From Winogradskyella haliclonae (GTDB lineage Bacteria; Bacteroidota; Bacteroidia; Flavobacteriales; Flavobacteriaceae), in assembly GCF_014635865.1 (NCBI RefSeq), contig NZ_BMDQ01000001.1:124001-188000 (forward strand): a DNA stretch of 64,000 nt, given 5' to 3'. The notes below the pieces were generated by a model. That model ran no database searches. It saw nothing but the letters and a program-made list of their open reading frames with translations, and was not told the DNA's origin. Shown piece by piece: positions 35,776-46,270 of this stretch; positions within the stretch are counted from its first letter, which is position 1; each line of letters opens with the position of its first letter. The translations under genes and the position numbers were made by a program.

Positions 35776-38082
35776 CTATACAGTAACTAAACTATTTGGG
35801 CTTATAGTTACTGATTTACCATTAACTATTATGTTTATATCACGATTACCCTCGAGCTCAAAATGTGTATGTCCTTTACATGCATTAACTCTAAGTATTT
35901 GATTTCTGAAATTAACTTTAAAAGAAAACGCTTCCCATTGCTGAGGAATTTTAGGCTCAAAAGATAAGGTATCATTTACAATACGCATACCTCCAAAACC
36001 TTCTACAATACTCATCCATGTGCCTGCCATTGATGTAATATGTAGTCCTTCTTCAACTTCATGGTTATAATCATCTAAGTCTAATCGAGATGTTCTTAAA
36101 TAGAACTCATATGCTTGATCCATACGCCCTAACTTTGCCGCCTGAATACTGTGCACACAAGGTGATAAAGAACTTTCATGTACTGTGAAAGGCTCGTAAA
36201 AATCAAAATGACGCTCTAGCTCTTGGTCTGTGAATTGGTCTTCAAAAAAGTAGAACCCTTGAAGTATATCTGCCTGCTTTATATAAGGCGAGCGTAAAAT
36301 TCTATCCCAAGACCATTTTTGATTTATTGGCCTCTCTGACTTAGGTAAATCAGAAACGGTAATTAATTCCTTGTCTAAAAAGCCATCTTGTTGTAAAAAT
36401 ATTTTTTGATTGTCATCATAAGGGAAATACATATTATCTGCAACAGCTTTCCATTTAGCTAATTCATCTTCAGATAAATTAACCTTACTCATTATTCTAT
36501 TGTAGTCTGATTGATACTCTCTTTTGACTTTATCAATGCTTTGTATCGCATAGTCAATACACCACTTTGCAATGTAATTCGTGTACCAGTTATTGTTTAC
36601 ATTATTTTCGTATTCGTTTGGACCAGTTACACCGAGAATTACATATTGCTCTTTTGCTGTCGAAAACGTGGCGCGTTGTTGCCAAAAACGTGCGATACCG
36701 ATAAGAACTTCTAATCCTTTCTCAGGGACATAACTGTAGTCTCCTGTATACCTGTAATAGTTAAAAATTGCAAAAGCTATAGCACCATTTCTATGAATTT
36801 CTTCGAAAGTAATTTCCCATTCGTTATGACACTCTTCACCATTCATGGTTACCATAGGATACAAGGCTGCTCCGTTTGTAAATCCTAATTTCTCAGCATT
36901 TTCGATAGCTTTCTCTAAATGCTTATAACGATACTCTAATAAGCTTTTAGCGACGCTTTGGTCTTTTGTTGCCATGTAAAAAGGAATGCAATACGCTTCA
37001 GTATCCCAGTAGGTACTTCCTCCATATTTTTCACCTGTAAAGCCCTTTGGGCCAATATTTAACCTTGCGTCTTTTCCTAAGTAGGTTTGATTTAATTGAA
37101 AGATATTGAAACGTATACCTTGTTGCGCTTCAACATCACCATCTATAGTAATGTCAGACATGTTCCAGATGTCTGCCCAAGCTTGTTTCTGTTGTTCTAA
37201 AAGCCTATTGAATCCTAAATCTGAAACTTTGCTTAATGTGCTCTTGGCTATATCAACCAATTGGTTTCTGTCATGATTTCTATCAGAATTATAACCTCCG
37301 TACTTGGTAATTGTAAATGTATCTCCTTTAGTAACTTCTTGGGTATAACTAAACGAAATCATATCTTTAAAAGCATCAACATTAGGTTGTGCTTCAATAG
37401 CGTTATTATTTATAGCCAATTCTGTTTGCATGTATGTACAGACGTAAAAATCTGTTTTCATAGTTCGAGACACTATGAATGCTTGATTGTCTTCAAAATC
37501 TATACTTAATACATCCCAGAACTTATCGTCCCAATTAGAATCTTCATTGGTAATTCCATTATCTAAATATGGTGAATAGTCTATTTGTGCATCACTATTA
37601 ACAGGAGTAATACTATATTCAATAGCACCTATTTCATCAATATTTAAACTCAAAAAGCGTTTGGTATTAACCTTTATAGTAATATCATTTTTGAGCGTCG
37701 CAGTAAAACTACGAGATAGCCAACCTTCTTTCATGTTAAGCTCTCTACGGAAATCTTCGACAGACTTACATTCTGCTAGGTCTAATTGCTCTCCATTAAC
37801 ATGTACATTAATTCCTATCCAATTTGGGGCATTAAGTACTTTTGCAAAATATTCTGGGTAACCGTTTTTCCACCAGCCTACTCTTGTTTTATCTGGATAA
37901 TATACCCCAGCCACATAACTTCCTTGAAATGTAGCTCCTGAGTAATGCTCTTCAAAATTAGCACGTTGCCCCATAGCCCCATTTCCCAAACTCATTAAGC
38001 TTTCCGATGATTTTACTCGGGCAGCATCAAAACCTTCTTCTATAATTGACCAAGGATTGGGTTGTATATAAATATTATTCAT
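35776..38082 (-). CDS. GH65 maltose phosphorylase-like enzyme
   Basis: A 768-residue cytoplasmic protein (no signal peptide) of family GH65, which splits maltose with phosphate into beta-glucose-1-phosphate and glucose. The catalytic acid Glu lies in GPNEYENNVNNNWYTN near residue 490; other marks are GKGFTGEKYGG-like GPKGFTGEKYGG, WDTEAYCIPF and HESSLSPCVH (phosphate region). Maltose is the best guess because a beta-phosphoglucomutase gene is next to it; kojibiose or trehalose phosphorylase is possible. Confidence 0.93.
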   Translation of the reverse strand: MNNIYIQPNPWSIIEEGFDAARVKSSESLMSLGNGAMGQRANFEEHYSGATFQGSYVAGVYYPDKTRVGWWKNGYPEYFAKVLNAPNWIGINVHVNGEQLDLAECKSVEDFRRELNMKEGWLSRSFTATLKNDITIKVNTKRFLSLNIDEIGAIEYSITPVNSDAQIDYSPYLDNGITNEDSNWDDKFWDVLSIDFEDNQAFIVSRTMKTDFYVCTYMQTELAINNNAIEAQPNVDAFKDMISFSYTQEVTKGDTFTITKYGGYNSDRNHDRNQLVDIAKSTLSKVSDLGFNRLLEQQKQAWADIWNMSDITIDGDVEAQQGIRFNIFQLNQTYLGKDARLNIGPKGFTGEKYGGSTYWDTEAYCIPFYMATKDQSVAKSLLEYRYKHLEKAIENAEKLGFTNGAALYPMVTMNGEECHNEWEITFEEIHRNGAIAFAIFNYYRYTGDYSYVPEKGLEVLIGIARFWQQRATFSTAKEQYVILGVTGPNEYENNVNNNWYTNYIAKWCIDYAIQSIDKVKREYQSDYNRIMSKVNLSEDELAKWKAVADNMYFPYDDNQKIFLQQDGFLDKELITVSDLPKSERPINQKWSWDRILRSPYIKQADILQGFYFFEDQFTDQELERHFDFYEPFTVHESSLSPCVHSIQAAKLGRMDQAYEFYLRTSRLDLDDYNHEVEEGLHITSMAGTWMSIVEGFGGMRIVNDTLSFEPKIPQQWEAFSFKVNFRNQILRVNACKGHTHFELEGNRDINIIVNGKSVTISPNSLVTV

Positions 38083-38114
38083 TGTCTTGATTATAATATC
38101 AGTGATTAGCTGAT

Positions 38115-38792
38115 TTAATTGATTTTTTTAGTCACTTTATTAGAAATAATAGCCTCAACAAACTCTTGAGACATTTCTGTAAAATCTTTAAACACGTAAT
38201 CTGCTTCGTGCAGAACATCTTTTTCTCCAATACCAATAGATATCATATTGGCTGTATTTGCTGCTTTTACTCCAGCAACTGAGTCTTCAAAAACGATACA
38301 ATCTTGAGGTTGCATATTTAATAGTTTTGCTCCTATTAGAAAGACTTCCGGGTCTGGTTTTGCTTTTGATACATCGTTACCGTCTACGATGGCATTAAAT
38401 TTTTCTAACAAACTCACTTTTTCTAAAATAGGTCTAGCATTTTTACTTGCTGAACCTAATGCTACAGCTTGGTGTTTTTCTTCTAAAAATTCTAATACCT
38501 TAGAAACATGTGGAAGAATTTCTGAAGCATCCATTGTACTAATGTAACTTAAATATTCTTCATTCTTTTTTGCCATGAGTGACGTAAACTCATCTTGGCT
38601 TAGAGTTTTTCCGCCCCACTCTAATATTTTTTCGAGAGAACGAACACGACTTACGCCTTTGAGTTGTTCGTTTTCTTCATGTGTAAAATCTATACCCAAG
38701 CCGTTAGCTAGCTTTCGCCATGCAAGAAAATGGTATTTGGCAGTGTCTACAATAACACCATCTAGGTCAAATATGAATCCTTTTTTATTCAT
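38115..38792 (-). CDS. pgmB: Beta-phosphoglucomutase
   Basis: A 225-residue HAD-superfamily enzyme that turns beta-glucose-1-phosphate into glucose-6-phosphate. FDLDGVIVDTAKYHFLAW has the nucleophile D9 and the acid/base D11; GSASKNA and KPDPEVFL, with FEDSVAGVKAA, complete the HAD motifs. It directly processes the GH65 product. Located between the MFS gene (7 bases) and GH65 (32 bases). Confidence 0.96.
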   Translation of the reverse strand: MNKKGFIFDLDGVIVDTAKYHFLAWRKLANGLGIDFTHEENEQLKGVSRVRSLEKILEWGGKTLSQDEFTSLMAKKNEEYLSYISTMDASEILPHVSKVLEFLEEKHQAVALGSASKNARPILEKVSLLEKFNAIVDGNDVSKAKPDPEVFLIGAKLLNMQPQDCIVFEDSVAGVKAANTANMISIGIGEKDVLHEADYVFKDFTEMSQEFVEAIISNKVTKKIN

Positions 38793-38799
38793 CTAAATA

Positions 38800-40167
38800 T
38801 TATGAAGGCTGATAAGTAATTGCCGATTTATTTGTAATTAATAAGTTGCTTATCCCCGCTATTATTAAGCTTATACCTGCAACAGTCATTGCATTAATGG
38901 CCTCATCTCCAAGTAGTCCAGAAATAAAATTAACACCACCAACTGCAGCAATAATCTGAGGTATAACAATAAACATATTAAATAGCCCCATAAACATTCC
39001 CATTTTTTTCTCATCAACTGAACTTGACAACATCGCATAAGGCATAGAAAGAATACTACCCCATGAGACTCCAATTAGAATAAAGCAATACTTTAATTGC
39101 TCTGGTGTAACAATGTTCATGAGAAGGAAACCAACACCACCTGTAATTAGCGCTGCCATGTGAACAAACTTTCTATTAATTCTACGTTTAGACGTATATA
39201 AGACAAGTAATAAAGCAAATGCCATAGATGATAATCCATAGACTCCCATAGCTGAACCTACTTCGTTTGACGCTTTTTGAAATGATGTATTTGCAATATC
39301 AAAAGCTTCTTTCTCTTCTTGTATTGACATATTATACTCCATTTTATCAGGAGCTGGTGTTTTGAACACATGCTCTGTCAATGCAGGGTTGGCTAAACTC
39401 CACATTGTAAAAAAAGCAAACCAACTAAAGAACTGTATCACACCTAGTCGCTTCATTGTCCTTGGCATGTTTCCGACATTATTTATAATGTCTGAAACAA
39501 AACTGCTTTTCTTCTTTCGCTCTCTCTCAAACTCTTCCATATCTTCAGGAGGATACTCAGATGTCGTAAAAACTGTATAGAGAATACTGAGTAGAAACAC
39601 AAAAGCACCAATAGCAAAAGCTACTTTAACTGAGTTTGGGACAACTCCAACATCTGCAGAGTCACTAACTCCCATTTGAGATACCAGCCAAGGTAAATTG
39701 CTCGCCACCCATGTACCGATACCAATTATTAAGGTTTGAACAACAAAACCATAGGTACGTTGGGATTCGTTTAACTTATCAGCTACTAATGCTCTAAAAG
39801 GTTCCATTGACACATTAATAGATGCATCTAGTATCCAAAGAAAACCAGCAGCCATCCATATTACTGAAGAATATGGAACAAAGAACAATGCAAGTGAACT
39901 AAGAATTGCACCAATCAAGAAATAAGGTCTTCTTCTACCCCATCTTGGATGCCAAGTGCGATCGCTAAAGTACCCAATAATAGGTTGCACCAACAACCCT
40001 GTTAAAGGAGCTGCAATCCATAGCAACGGAATGTCATCCTTTCCTGCACCTAAGGTTTGAAATATTCGAGACATGAAGCCGCCTTGAAGGGCAAAGCCAA
40101 ATTGAATCCCTAAGAAACCGAAACTCATGTTCCAAATTTCCCAGAAACCTAGTGTACGCTTTTTCAT
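38800..40167 (-). CDS. MFS sugar transporter, SLC45-like (maltose/oligoglucoside)
   Basis: A 455-residue inner-membrane carrier with about twelve helices. The start at 40167 ([18 protein letters not shown]) is chosen because the sixteen codons before it are not membrane-like. [19 protein letters not shown] after helix two is the MFS loop motif in the form found in the SLC45/sucrose-maltose group. It probably moves maltose from the periplasm to the cytoplasm for GH65. First gene of the minus-strand metabolic arm, behind a well-formed promoter at 40259-40288. Confidence 0.9.
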   Translation of the reverse strand: MKKRTLGFWEIWNMSFGFLGIQFGFALQGGFMSRIFQTLGAGKDDIPLLWIAAPLTGLLVQPIIGYFSDRTWHPRWGRRRPYFLIGAILSSLALFFVPYSSVIWMAAGFLWILDASINVSMEPFRALVADKLNESQRTYGFVVQTLIIGIGTWVASNLPWLVSQMGVSDSADVGVVPNSVKVAFAIGAFVFLLSILYTVFTTSEYPPEDMEEFERERKKKSSFVSDIINNVGNMPRTMKRLGVIQFFSWFAFFTMWSLANPALTEHVFKTPAPDKMEYNMSIQEEKEAFDIANTSFQKASNEVGSAMGVYGLSSMAFALLLVLYTSKRRINRKFVHMAALITGGVGFLLMNIVTPEQLKYCFILIGVSWGSILSMPYAMLSSSVDEKKMGMFMGLFNMFIVIPQIIAAVGGVNFISGLLGDEAINAMTVAGISLIIAGISNLLITNKSAITYQPS

Positions 40168-40258
40168 TAATAGTATGTTTAGATTAATACTATTCTGACA
40201 AGCTAAACTCATCAAAACTTTTCATTGAGAAGTGAAAATATACGTTTTGATTTGATTA

Positions 40259-40288
40259 CAAAGGTAGCAAAGAATATGAAACAGCCAA
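40259..40288 (-). promoter_or_regulatory. Promoter of the MFS-pgmB-GH65 operon
   Basis: On the minus strand TTG (40288-40286), a 19-base spacer and TACCTTTG (40266-40259) match the Bacteroidota -33/-7 consensus. Transcription would start near 40252, about 85 bases before the MFS start. A half-palindrome ACGTTTT at 40242-40248 lies at the start site and may be a weak LacI-regulator half-site. Confidence 0.72.
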
Positions 40289-40299
40289 ATACATTAACA

Positions 40300-41340
40300 T
40301 TACTTGGTCGATTCGCGCTCAATAAGTTCTGACGCAATTATCTGTGTTTGGTAACTTTCTTCGTCTTCATCATTCTCTAATTTATCGATTAGCAAACCAG
40401 CGGCTTTTTCACCCATAAGTTGTGCATGTTGACTGACCGTACTAAGGCTTGGCGTGGAATGTTTGGATAAAACACCATCTGTAAAACCTATAACTTGCAT
40501 ATCATTTGGCACATTAAAACCTAAACGTCTAGCAACGCGCATCGCTGTTAAGGCATAGAGCTCATTAACCGCAAAAATACCATCAATGGTTTTGTTTGTT
40601 TTAAATAGTTGCTCGATTTCTTTTTCGAGTGCATCAAGATTTACTTCATAATTAATATTATCATCAAGTTTTAAAATTAGCTCAGCTTTTAAATCTAAAC
40701 TATGATTTTTAAGGGCTTCGAGATATCCTTGCGTCCTTAATCTACCAACACTAACGTAGTCTTTAGTTGTAATAAGTGCTATATTTTTACATTTGTTTTC
40801 TATTAATTTCTCTACTGCATTTTTTGCTCCTTCAAAATCATCAACAATAACCTTATCGCATTGTATTTCGCTAACTACGCGATCAAACATAACAATTGGC
40901 ATCCCTTGACTTATAGTTTCATTAAAATGATGATAATCTTGCAGTTGCAATGTTTCTTTAGATAATGAAATAATAAATCCATCAATACTACCATTAGCCA
41001 ACATTTCCATATTAATTACCTCTTTGGCAAATGACTCATTAGACAGACCTATAATAACGTTATAACCTCTTTGGTTAGCCACTAACTCTACACCCCTTAT
41101 GACTTTAGAAAAGAAATGGTGAACAATTTCGGGAATTATAATACCTATAGTGTTTGTTTTTCTATTTTTTAAGCTTAACGCAATATTGTTTGGTTTGTAA
41201 TTGTATAGTTTGGCGAACGCTTGCACTTTTTGCTTAGTATCATCACTAATCTCCACACTATTTCGTAGTGCTTTAGACACAGTAGAAATTGAAACATCAA
41301 GTTCTTTGGCTATTTGTTTGAGAGTAACTTTTCTTTTCAT
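40300..41340 (-). CDS. LacI-family transcriptional regulator of the glucan locus
   Basis: A 346-residue regulator. Residues 4-25 are the LacI helix-turn-helix (TLKQIAKELDVSISTVSKAL), followed by the hinge helix region (NNIALSLKNRKTNTIGII) and a periplasmic-binding-protein-like sugar domain (about 60-340). It sits between the two arms of the glucan locus, divergent from susC, and probably senses maltose or maltodextrins. The perfect palindrome at 41493-41508 is its likely operator. Confidence 0.94.
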   Translation of the reverse strand: MKRKVTLKQIAKELDVSISTVSKALRNSVEISDDTKQKVQAFAKLYNYKPNNIALSLKNRKTNTIGIIIPEIVHHFFSKVIRGVELVANQRGYNVIIGLSNESFAKEVINMEMLANGSIDGFIISLSKETLQLQDYHHFNETISQGMPIVMFDRVVSEIQCDKVIVDDFEGAKNAVEKLIENKCKNIALITTKDYVSVGRLRTQGYLEALKNHSLDLKAELILKLDDNINYEVNLDALEKEIEQLFKTNKTIDGIFAVNELYALTAMRVARRLGFNVPNDMQVIGFTDGVLSKHSTPSLSTVSQHAQLMGEKAAGLLIDKLENDEDEESYQTQIIASELIERESTK

Positions 41341-41492
41341 TGAGTTTTCTTTTAGCTGTTTTAATCAAAAAAAACGATTGCAACCATTTTTTAGCAATGC
41401 AAACATCGTAATTTAACAATACCTCCATTACGAAATCCATATTTTTTTACGGAATTATCTACTTTGTTAATGTTTCTTAAAAAGTTTTTAAC

Positions 41493-41508
41493 ACGAAAAC
41501 GTTTTCGT
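41493..41508. promoter_or_regulatory. Palindromic LacI-type operator before susC
   Basis: ACGAAAACGTTTTCGT is a perfect 16-bp palindrome with the central CG typical of LacI-family sites. It lies 112 bases before the susC start and 153 bases from the lacI start, in a 279-base intergenic region. No clear TAnnTTTG promoter could be placed nearby; TACTTTG at 41460-41466 is one base short of the consensus. Confidence 0.8.
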
Positions 41509-41619
41509 AGCGTTCATCAGTGTTTTTAACACTTTCGACACTCTAAATTTACATAAATTTAACCCGAGAAGTGAAAATAAAGTTAAAAATAAACTAAGCA
41601 ATTAACTTAAAAATAATTT

Positions 41620-44600
41620 ATGAAAACATTTTTAAATGCCATTTTGTTATGTGTTTTCTTGGCACCGGTAACATTGTTTGCTCAATCAACGGTAACAGGA
41701 ACAGTAACGGATGGATCTAACTCAATGCCTTTACCAGGTGTTAATGTTATTGTTAAAGGAACAACCAATGGAAATAATACTGATTTTGACGGTAAATATT
41801 CCCTTACAGTAAACAACGGCGATGTCATTGTTTTCTCCTACATTGGTTTTGTTACTCAAGAAATTACATATAATGGACAAGCAACTATAGATGTTACATT
41901 AACTGAAGATGCTGCTCAACTTGATGAAATTGTATTAATCGGTTACGGTTCTACAACAAAAAAAGATGCTACTGGTTCAGTAGATGTTGTTTCTGCAAAA
42001 GATTTTAATCAAGGTGCAATTGTTTCAACGGACCAACTACTTAATGGTAAAGCTGCAGGTGTTAGAATTACAAATACAGGTGGATCTCCAGATTCCGCTC
42101 CAAATATTCGTATTAGAGGTGGTTCTTCTTTAAATGCTCAAAATAATCCATTGATAGTGATTGATGGTGTACCAATTGGGAATGATAATCCTGCTGGTGT
42201 AAATAACCCACTAGCTCTTGTAAACCCAAATGACATAGAAAGTTTTTCTATTCTAAAAGATGCATCAGCCACTGCAATATATGGCTCTAGAGCATCAAAT
42301 GGTGTTATTATTATTACTACCAAAAAAGGGACTTCTGGTGATGTACAATATAATTTTTCAACTGACTTTTCTGTTAGCTCATTAGGAGACGGTTTAGACG
42401 TGATGAATGCAGATGAGTTTACAAGATTTATTCAAGAATTCCATCCTTCCAGAGTCAACCAATTAGGTGTTCCTTCAGGATCTGTAGCAACTAGTGAAGC
42501 TGTACTACAGACTTTAAATGGCAGAGACATTTATAACACAAACTGGAGAGATGCTATTACTAGAACGGCAACAACTTCTAATACTAATTTTAGTGCCAGA
42601 GCAAATTTATTTGACAAAATTCCTTTTAGAGGTTCTTTTGGCTATACCTATGCAGAAGGTGTTGTGAAAAATGACGATTATGAAAGACTTACTTTATCGG
42701 TAAAACTTACTCCTAGGGTTTTAAATGATAACCTAAAAATAGACGTAAATGCAAAAAGTATTTTTGCTTTTAAGAATAATGTAGACTCAGGATCTGCTAT
42801 TGGTGAGGCATTATCATTTGACCCTACAAAACCAGTTTTTGACAGATCATCAAACAATCTATTTGACGATTATTACTTAACACTTAACGGCGGTGGTAAT
42901 TTTGGTATTTTTCAATCCAATCCCCTAGCTAGATTAGAACAGCGTGAGAGACCAGAGAATGTTTATCGATTTATAGGTAATGTAGAGTTTGATTACACAT
43001 TGCCTTTCTTGCCTGAATTAAGAGCAGTAGTAAATTTTGGATTAGATGCTTCTGGCTCAAAAATTGAAGAGCGCTTTATAGGAAACGCTTTCGAAACTTT
43101 CAGACTAAACAATGATACTAACGAAGGTGTTTTTAACCCTGGTGTTAACTTTAGAGAACGTCAACAAATCACCAATACTACCTTTGATGGTTTTATTCAA
43201 TACGCTAAGGATATAAGTGAAAGCTTTGTTAGCAAATACGATTTACAAGTTGGATATTCTTATCAAAACTTTAAAAATGATGGGAACCAGGAACGTTTTC
43301 AGTACAATGCTACTACTGGAATTAGAGAAGCTATATTCAACCCTGCTAATCGAAATTTCAGATACTATGATGTACTAAATTTGCAATCTTATTTTGCCAG
43401 AGGAAATATAAGTATCTTAGATAGGTTTCTTCTTACTGCTTCGATTAGAGCTGATGGATCTTCTTTGTTTACAGAAGATAATCGCTGGGGTTACTTTCCT
43501 GCTGCAGCTTTAGCATGGCAGATTGATGAGGAAACATTTTTAGAAAACTCTAATGTTTTTAATTCTCTGAAGTTACGATTAAGCTGGGGAGAAACAGGAC
43601 AGCAAGATATTACTGATGCAGTAGGTAGTTTTTATCCTTCTATCCCACTGTTCCTTGCTGGTGATGCGAATAGTCAATATTTCCCTAATTCATCAATATA
43701 TTCTGCTGAACCTTTTAATCCAAATTTAACATGGGAAAAGTCCACAACTTACAATCTTGGTATAGACTTTTCTTTATTTAATAATGGCTTATTATCAGGA
43801 TCTTTTGATATTTACAAAAGAGAAACTACAGATTTATTAGCTGTTGCTCCTGTACCTCCTGGACAAGCATTAACAAATGCTTTTGTTGATAATATTGGTG
43901 AGACCGAAAGTGAAGGGTTTGAACTTAATCTCAATATAGTGCCTGTTGACAATGATAATTTCACTGTTAGTTTAGGCGGAAATTTATCTTATAATAATAC
44001 TGAAGTTACTGGCTTAAATGGCTTAAATGATATTAATGCGGGAGGATCTTTAAGAGGTACTGGTGCCGATTTATTAAGACATGCCGTTGGAGAGCAAGCT
44101 GGAAGTGCTTTTGTCTTCAGACAAGTATATGATTCAAATGGCAATCCTATACCTAATGCCTTCGTAGACTTAAATGGTGATAACCAAATTACTGACGAAG
44201 ATAGATATTATGAGCAAATAGCTCCTAACTGGACATATGGTTTTAATCTTAATCTAAATTATAAGAATTGGGATTTAAGTTCAAGTTTTAGAGGTCAAAT
44301 AGGCGGTAATGTATATAATTTCGCTCAACTCAATTATGGTTGGACAGATAGTGCCGTTTTCTCTAGCCAAAATAACTTAACAAACGTTCTAAACTTCTTT
44401 GACGGCTCTGCTAATCCGGCAATAGAAAATGTTAATGGTAACATCCAATTCTCTGACTTTTACTTAGAAGATGCTACTTTCTTAAGATGCGATAATATTG
44501 CACTAGGTTATCGTTTCGATAAGTTAATCAAGGATGGTTCTATGCGACTTTATGCCGCTGTAACAAATCCTTTTATAATAACCGACTACACTGGTGAAGA

Positions 44601-44682
44601 TCCTGAAAATTTTGGTGGAATTGACCGTAATTTTTATCCAAGACCAACGGTATACACTTTTGGAGTTAATATAGATTTTTAA
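41620..44682 (+). CDS. SusC/RagA-family TonB-dependent outer-membrane glucan transporter
   Basis: A 1020-residue outer-membrane channel. Signal peptide ends at LFAQ (residue 22). Residues 23-115 are the carboxypeptidase-like regulatory domain (VTGTVTDG, PGVNVIVKGT). The TonB plug follows (GYGSTTKKDATGSV, SSLNAQNNPLIVIDGVP, SIEILKDA-type SFSILKDASATAIYGSRASNG), then a 22-strand type barrel. With the downstream SusD it imports maltooligosaccharides using energy passed by TonB. No long N-terminal signalling domain is seen, so regulation is through the LacI protein and not an anti-sigma factor. Confidence 0.97.
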   Translation: MKTFLNAILLCVFLAPVTLFAQSTVTGTVTDGSNSMPLPGVNVIVKGTTNGNNTDFDGKYSLTVNNGDVIVFSYIGFVTQEITYNGQATIDVTLTEDAAQLDEIVLIGYGSTTKKDATGSVDVVSAKDFNQGAIVSTDQLLNGKAAGVRITNTGGSPDSAPNIRIRGGSSLNAQNNPLIVIDGVPIGNDNPAGVNNPLALVNPNDIESFSILKDASATAIYGSRASNGVIIITTKKGTSGDVQYNFSTDFSVSSLGDGLDVMNADEFTRFIQEFHPSRVNQLGVPSGSVATSEAVLQTLNGRDIYNTNWRDAITRTATTSNTNFSARANLFDKIPFRGSFGYTYAEGVVKNDDYERLTLSVKLTPRVLNDNLKIDVNAKSIFAFKNNVDSGSAIGEALSFDPTKPVFDRSSNNLFDDYYLTLNGGGNFGIFQSNPLARLEQRERPENVYRFIGNVEFDYTLPFLPELRAVVNFGLDASGSKIEERFIGNAFETFRLNNDTNEGVFNPGVNFRERQQITNTTFDGFIQYAKDISESFVSKYDLQVGYSYQNFKNDGNQERFQYNATTGIREAIFNPANRNFRYYDVLNLQSYFARGNISILDRFLLTASIRADGSSLFTEDNRWGYFPAAALAWQIDEETFLENSNVFNSLKLRLSWGETGQQDITDAVGSFYPSIPLFLAGDANSQYFPNSSIYSAEPFNPNLTWEKSTTYNLGIDFSLFNNGLLSGSFDIYKRETTDLLAVAPVPPGQALTNAFVDNIGETESEGFELNLNIVPVDNDNFTVSLGGNLSYNNTEVTGLNGLNDINAGGSLRGTGADLLRHAVGEQAGSAFVFRQVYDSNGNPIPNAFVDLNGDNQITDEDRYYEQIAPNWTYGFNLNLNYKNWDLSSSFRGQIGGNVYNFAQLNYGWTDSAVFSSQNNLTNVLNFFDGSANPAIENVNGNIQFSDFYLEDATFLRCDNIALGYRFDKLIKDGSMRLYAAVTNPFIITDYTGEDPENFGGIDRNFYPRPTVYTFGVNIDF

Positions 44683-44693
44683 AAAAAAGAATT

Positions 44694-46250
44694 ATGAAAA
44701 AAAGAGTTTTAATTTTAACATTTGGAATACTATTGTGCTTCAATCTATCATGCTCTGATGATTTAGATACAGAACCAATAGTTCAACTTACTCTGGAGGA
44801 ATTATTAGCCTCTGACCCTAATGCAGTCGAAGGCCTTGTATCTAGGCTCTATGCTTCTTTTGCATTATCAGGACCAAGCGGACCTTCCAGTTCAGATATT
44901 GTAAGCCCCGATGCAGGTGAAGGTGCGTTTTTAAGAGCTATCATAAATCTACAAGATTTTACTGCTGATGCTATGAAGAATAGATGGGGTGATGATGGTT
45001 TAGATCAATTGACTACCACATCTAACTGGGATAGAAATAATAAGTTCTTTAGATTGTTTTATGACAGAGCATATTACACTATTCCTCAATGTAATAACTT
45101 TTTACAGGCTCTAGAAATTGCTGATTTTCCTGATGAAGAGAATATTGCAGCTGAAACTCGATTCTTAAGAGCTTTAGCATACTACAATATCATAGACGTT
45201 TTTGGAAAAGGTGTCCTTGCAACTGAAGAAAATTTAGGACAGTCAGAGCCTCTTCCTGAAGCTTCACGTCTTGAATTATTTAATTATGTTGAATCTGAGT
45301 TACTAGCGATAGAGCCTGTAATATCTGAAACATCTAACTACGGGCGTGCTAACAGATATGTAGTAGATATGCTTTTAGCAAAACTTTATATCAACGCAGA
45401 AGTCTACACGGGAACTGCACGATGGAATGATGCTGCTACATATGTAAACAAGGTAATAACCGAAGGACCTTACAGTCTTGACAATAATTTTGTTAGAATG
45501 TTTTCTCTAGACAATAACACATCTCCTGAAATCATTTTTCCTTTATTAGCTGAATCCGTTTCAAGTCAAAGCTTTGGTAACACAACATACATGGTAAATG
45601 GTAGTCTTAGTGCAGATACTATGCCGCTCGCTCAATTTGGAGCTACTCAAGGTTGGACAGGGCACCGCTCTTCTAAAGGTTGGTATGGTTTATTTGGTGA
45701 TAGCGCTGAAGATTTAGCATCATCTAACGACGTTAGAGCAAGTTTATTTTGGACCGATGGTCATAATTTTGAAATGACAGATTACAGAACTTGGACAGAT
45801 GGGTTTCCTGTAACAAAATTTAGAAATACTAACTCTGATGGTTCTGGTAATGCTGTAGATTTTTCTGGAACAGATTTTCCGTTCTATCGACTATCTGATG
45901 CTTACCTAATGTATGCTGAGTTAGCCTTAAGAGGTGCTACTGGAACTACTACTTCAGAAGCTTTAGGCTATGTAAACGATGTTAGAACTAGGTCTAATGC
46001 AGATGCAATCACTATGTCTGATTTAACTATGGATTTCATTATTGATGAGCGTGCTCGTGAATTAAACTTTGAGGGTCATAGACGTTCAGACCTAATTAGA
46101 TTTAATATGTTTACTGGTGGCAATTATATATGGCCTTGGAAAGGAGGCTCAGAACAAGGAACATCGATTCCTGACTCTTATAACCTTTTCCCTATTCCAG
46201 CTACTGCTTTACAAGCAAATCCTAACCTTACTCAAAATCCAGACTTCTAA
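44694..46250 (+). CDS. SusD/RagB-family glycan-binding outer-membrane lipoprotein
   Basis: A 518-residue surface lipoprotein, lipobox FNLSCSDD (Cys20). Family marks: ETRFLRALAYYNIIDVFG (SusD tetratrico-like helices) and the C-terminal RARELNFEGHRRSDLIRF and PIPATALQANPNLTQNP. It caps the SusC channel and hands over glucans. 11 bases after susC and 20 before the SusE gene. Confidence 0.97.
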   Translation: MKKRVLILTFGILLCFNLSCSDDLDTEPIVQLTLEELLASDPNAVEGLVSRLYASFALSGPSGPSSSDIVSPDAGEGAFLRAIINLQDFTADAMKNRWGDDGLDQLTTTSNWDRNNKFFRLFYDRAYYTIPQCNNFLQALEIADFPDEENIAAETRFLRALAYYNIIDVFGKGVLATEENLGQSEPLPEASRLELFNYVESELLAIEPVISETSNYGRANRYVVDMLLAKLYINAEVYTGTARWNDAATYVNKVITEGPYSLDNNFVRMFSLDNNTSPEIIFPLLAESVSSQSFGNTTYMVNGSLSADTMPLAQFGATQGWTGHRSSKGWYGLFGDSAEDLASSNDVRASLFWTDGHNFEMTDYRTWTDGFPVTKFRNTNSDGSGNAVDFSGTDFPFYRLSDAYLMYAELALRGATGTTTSEALGYVNDVRTRSNADAITMSDLTMDFIIDERARELNFEGHRRSDLIRFNMFTGGNYIWPWKGGSEQGTSIPDSYNLFPIPATALQANPNLTQNPDF

Positions 46251-46270
46251 TAACACTAAAATTACAAAAG

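Noticed and set aside
41374..41409. An imperfect dyad ACGATTGCAA ... TGCAAACATCGT before lacI as a second operator.
   Set aside because: The arms are unequal and the only clean pairing is 5 bp over a 36-base span; far weaker than the perfect palindrome at 41493.
40227..41579. A shared 14-mer GAGAAGTGAAAATA at 40227-40240 and 41566-41579, upstream of the MFS and susC genes.
   Set aside because: The copies are in the same strand while the genes point opposite ways, and 14-base A-rich matches are expected by chance in 64 kb of AT-rich DNA.
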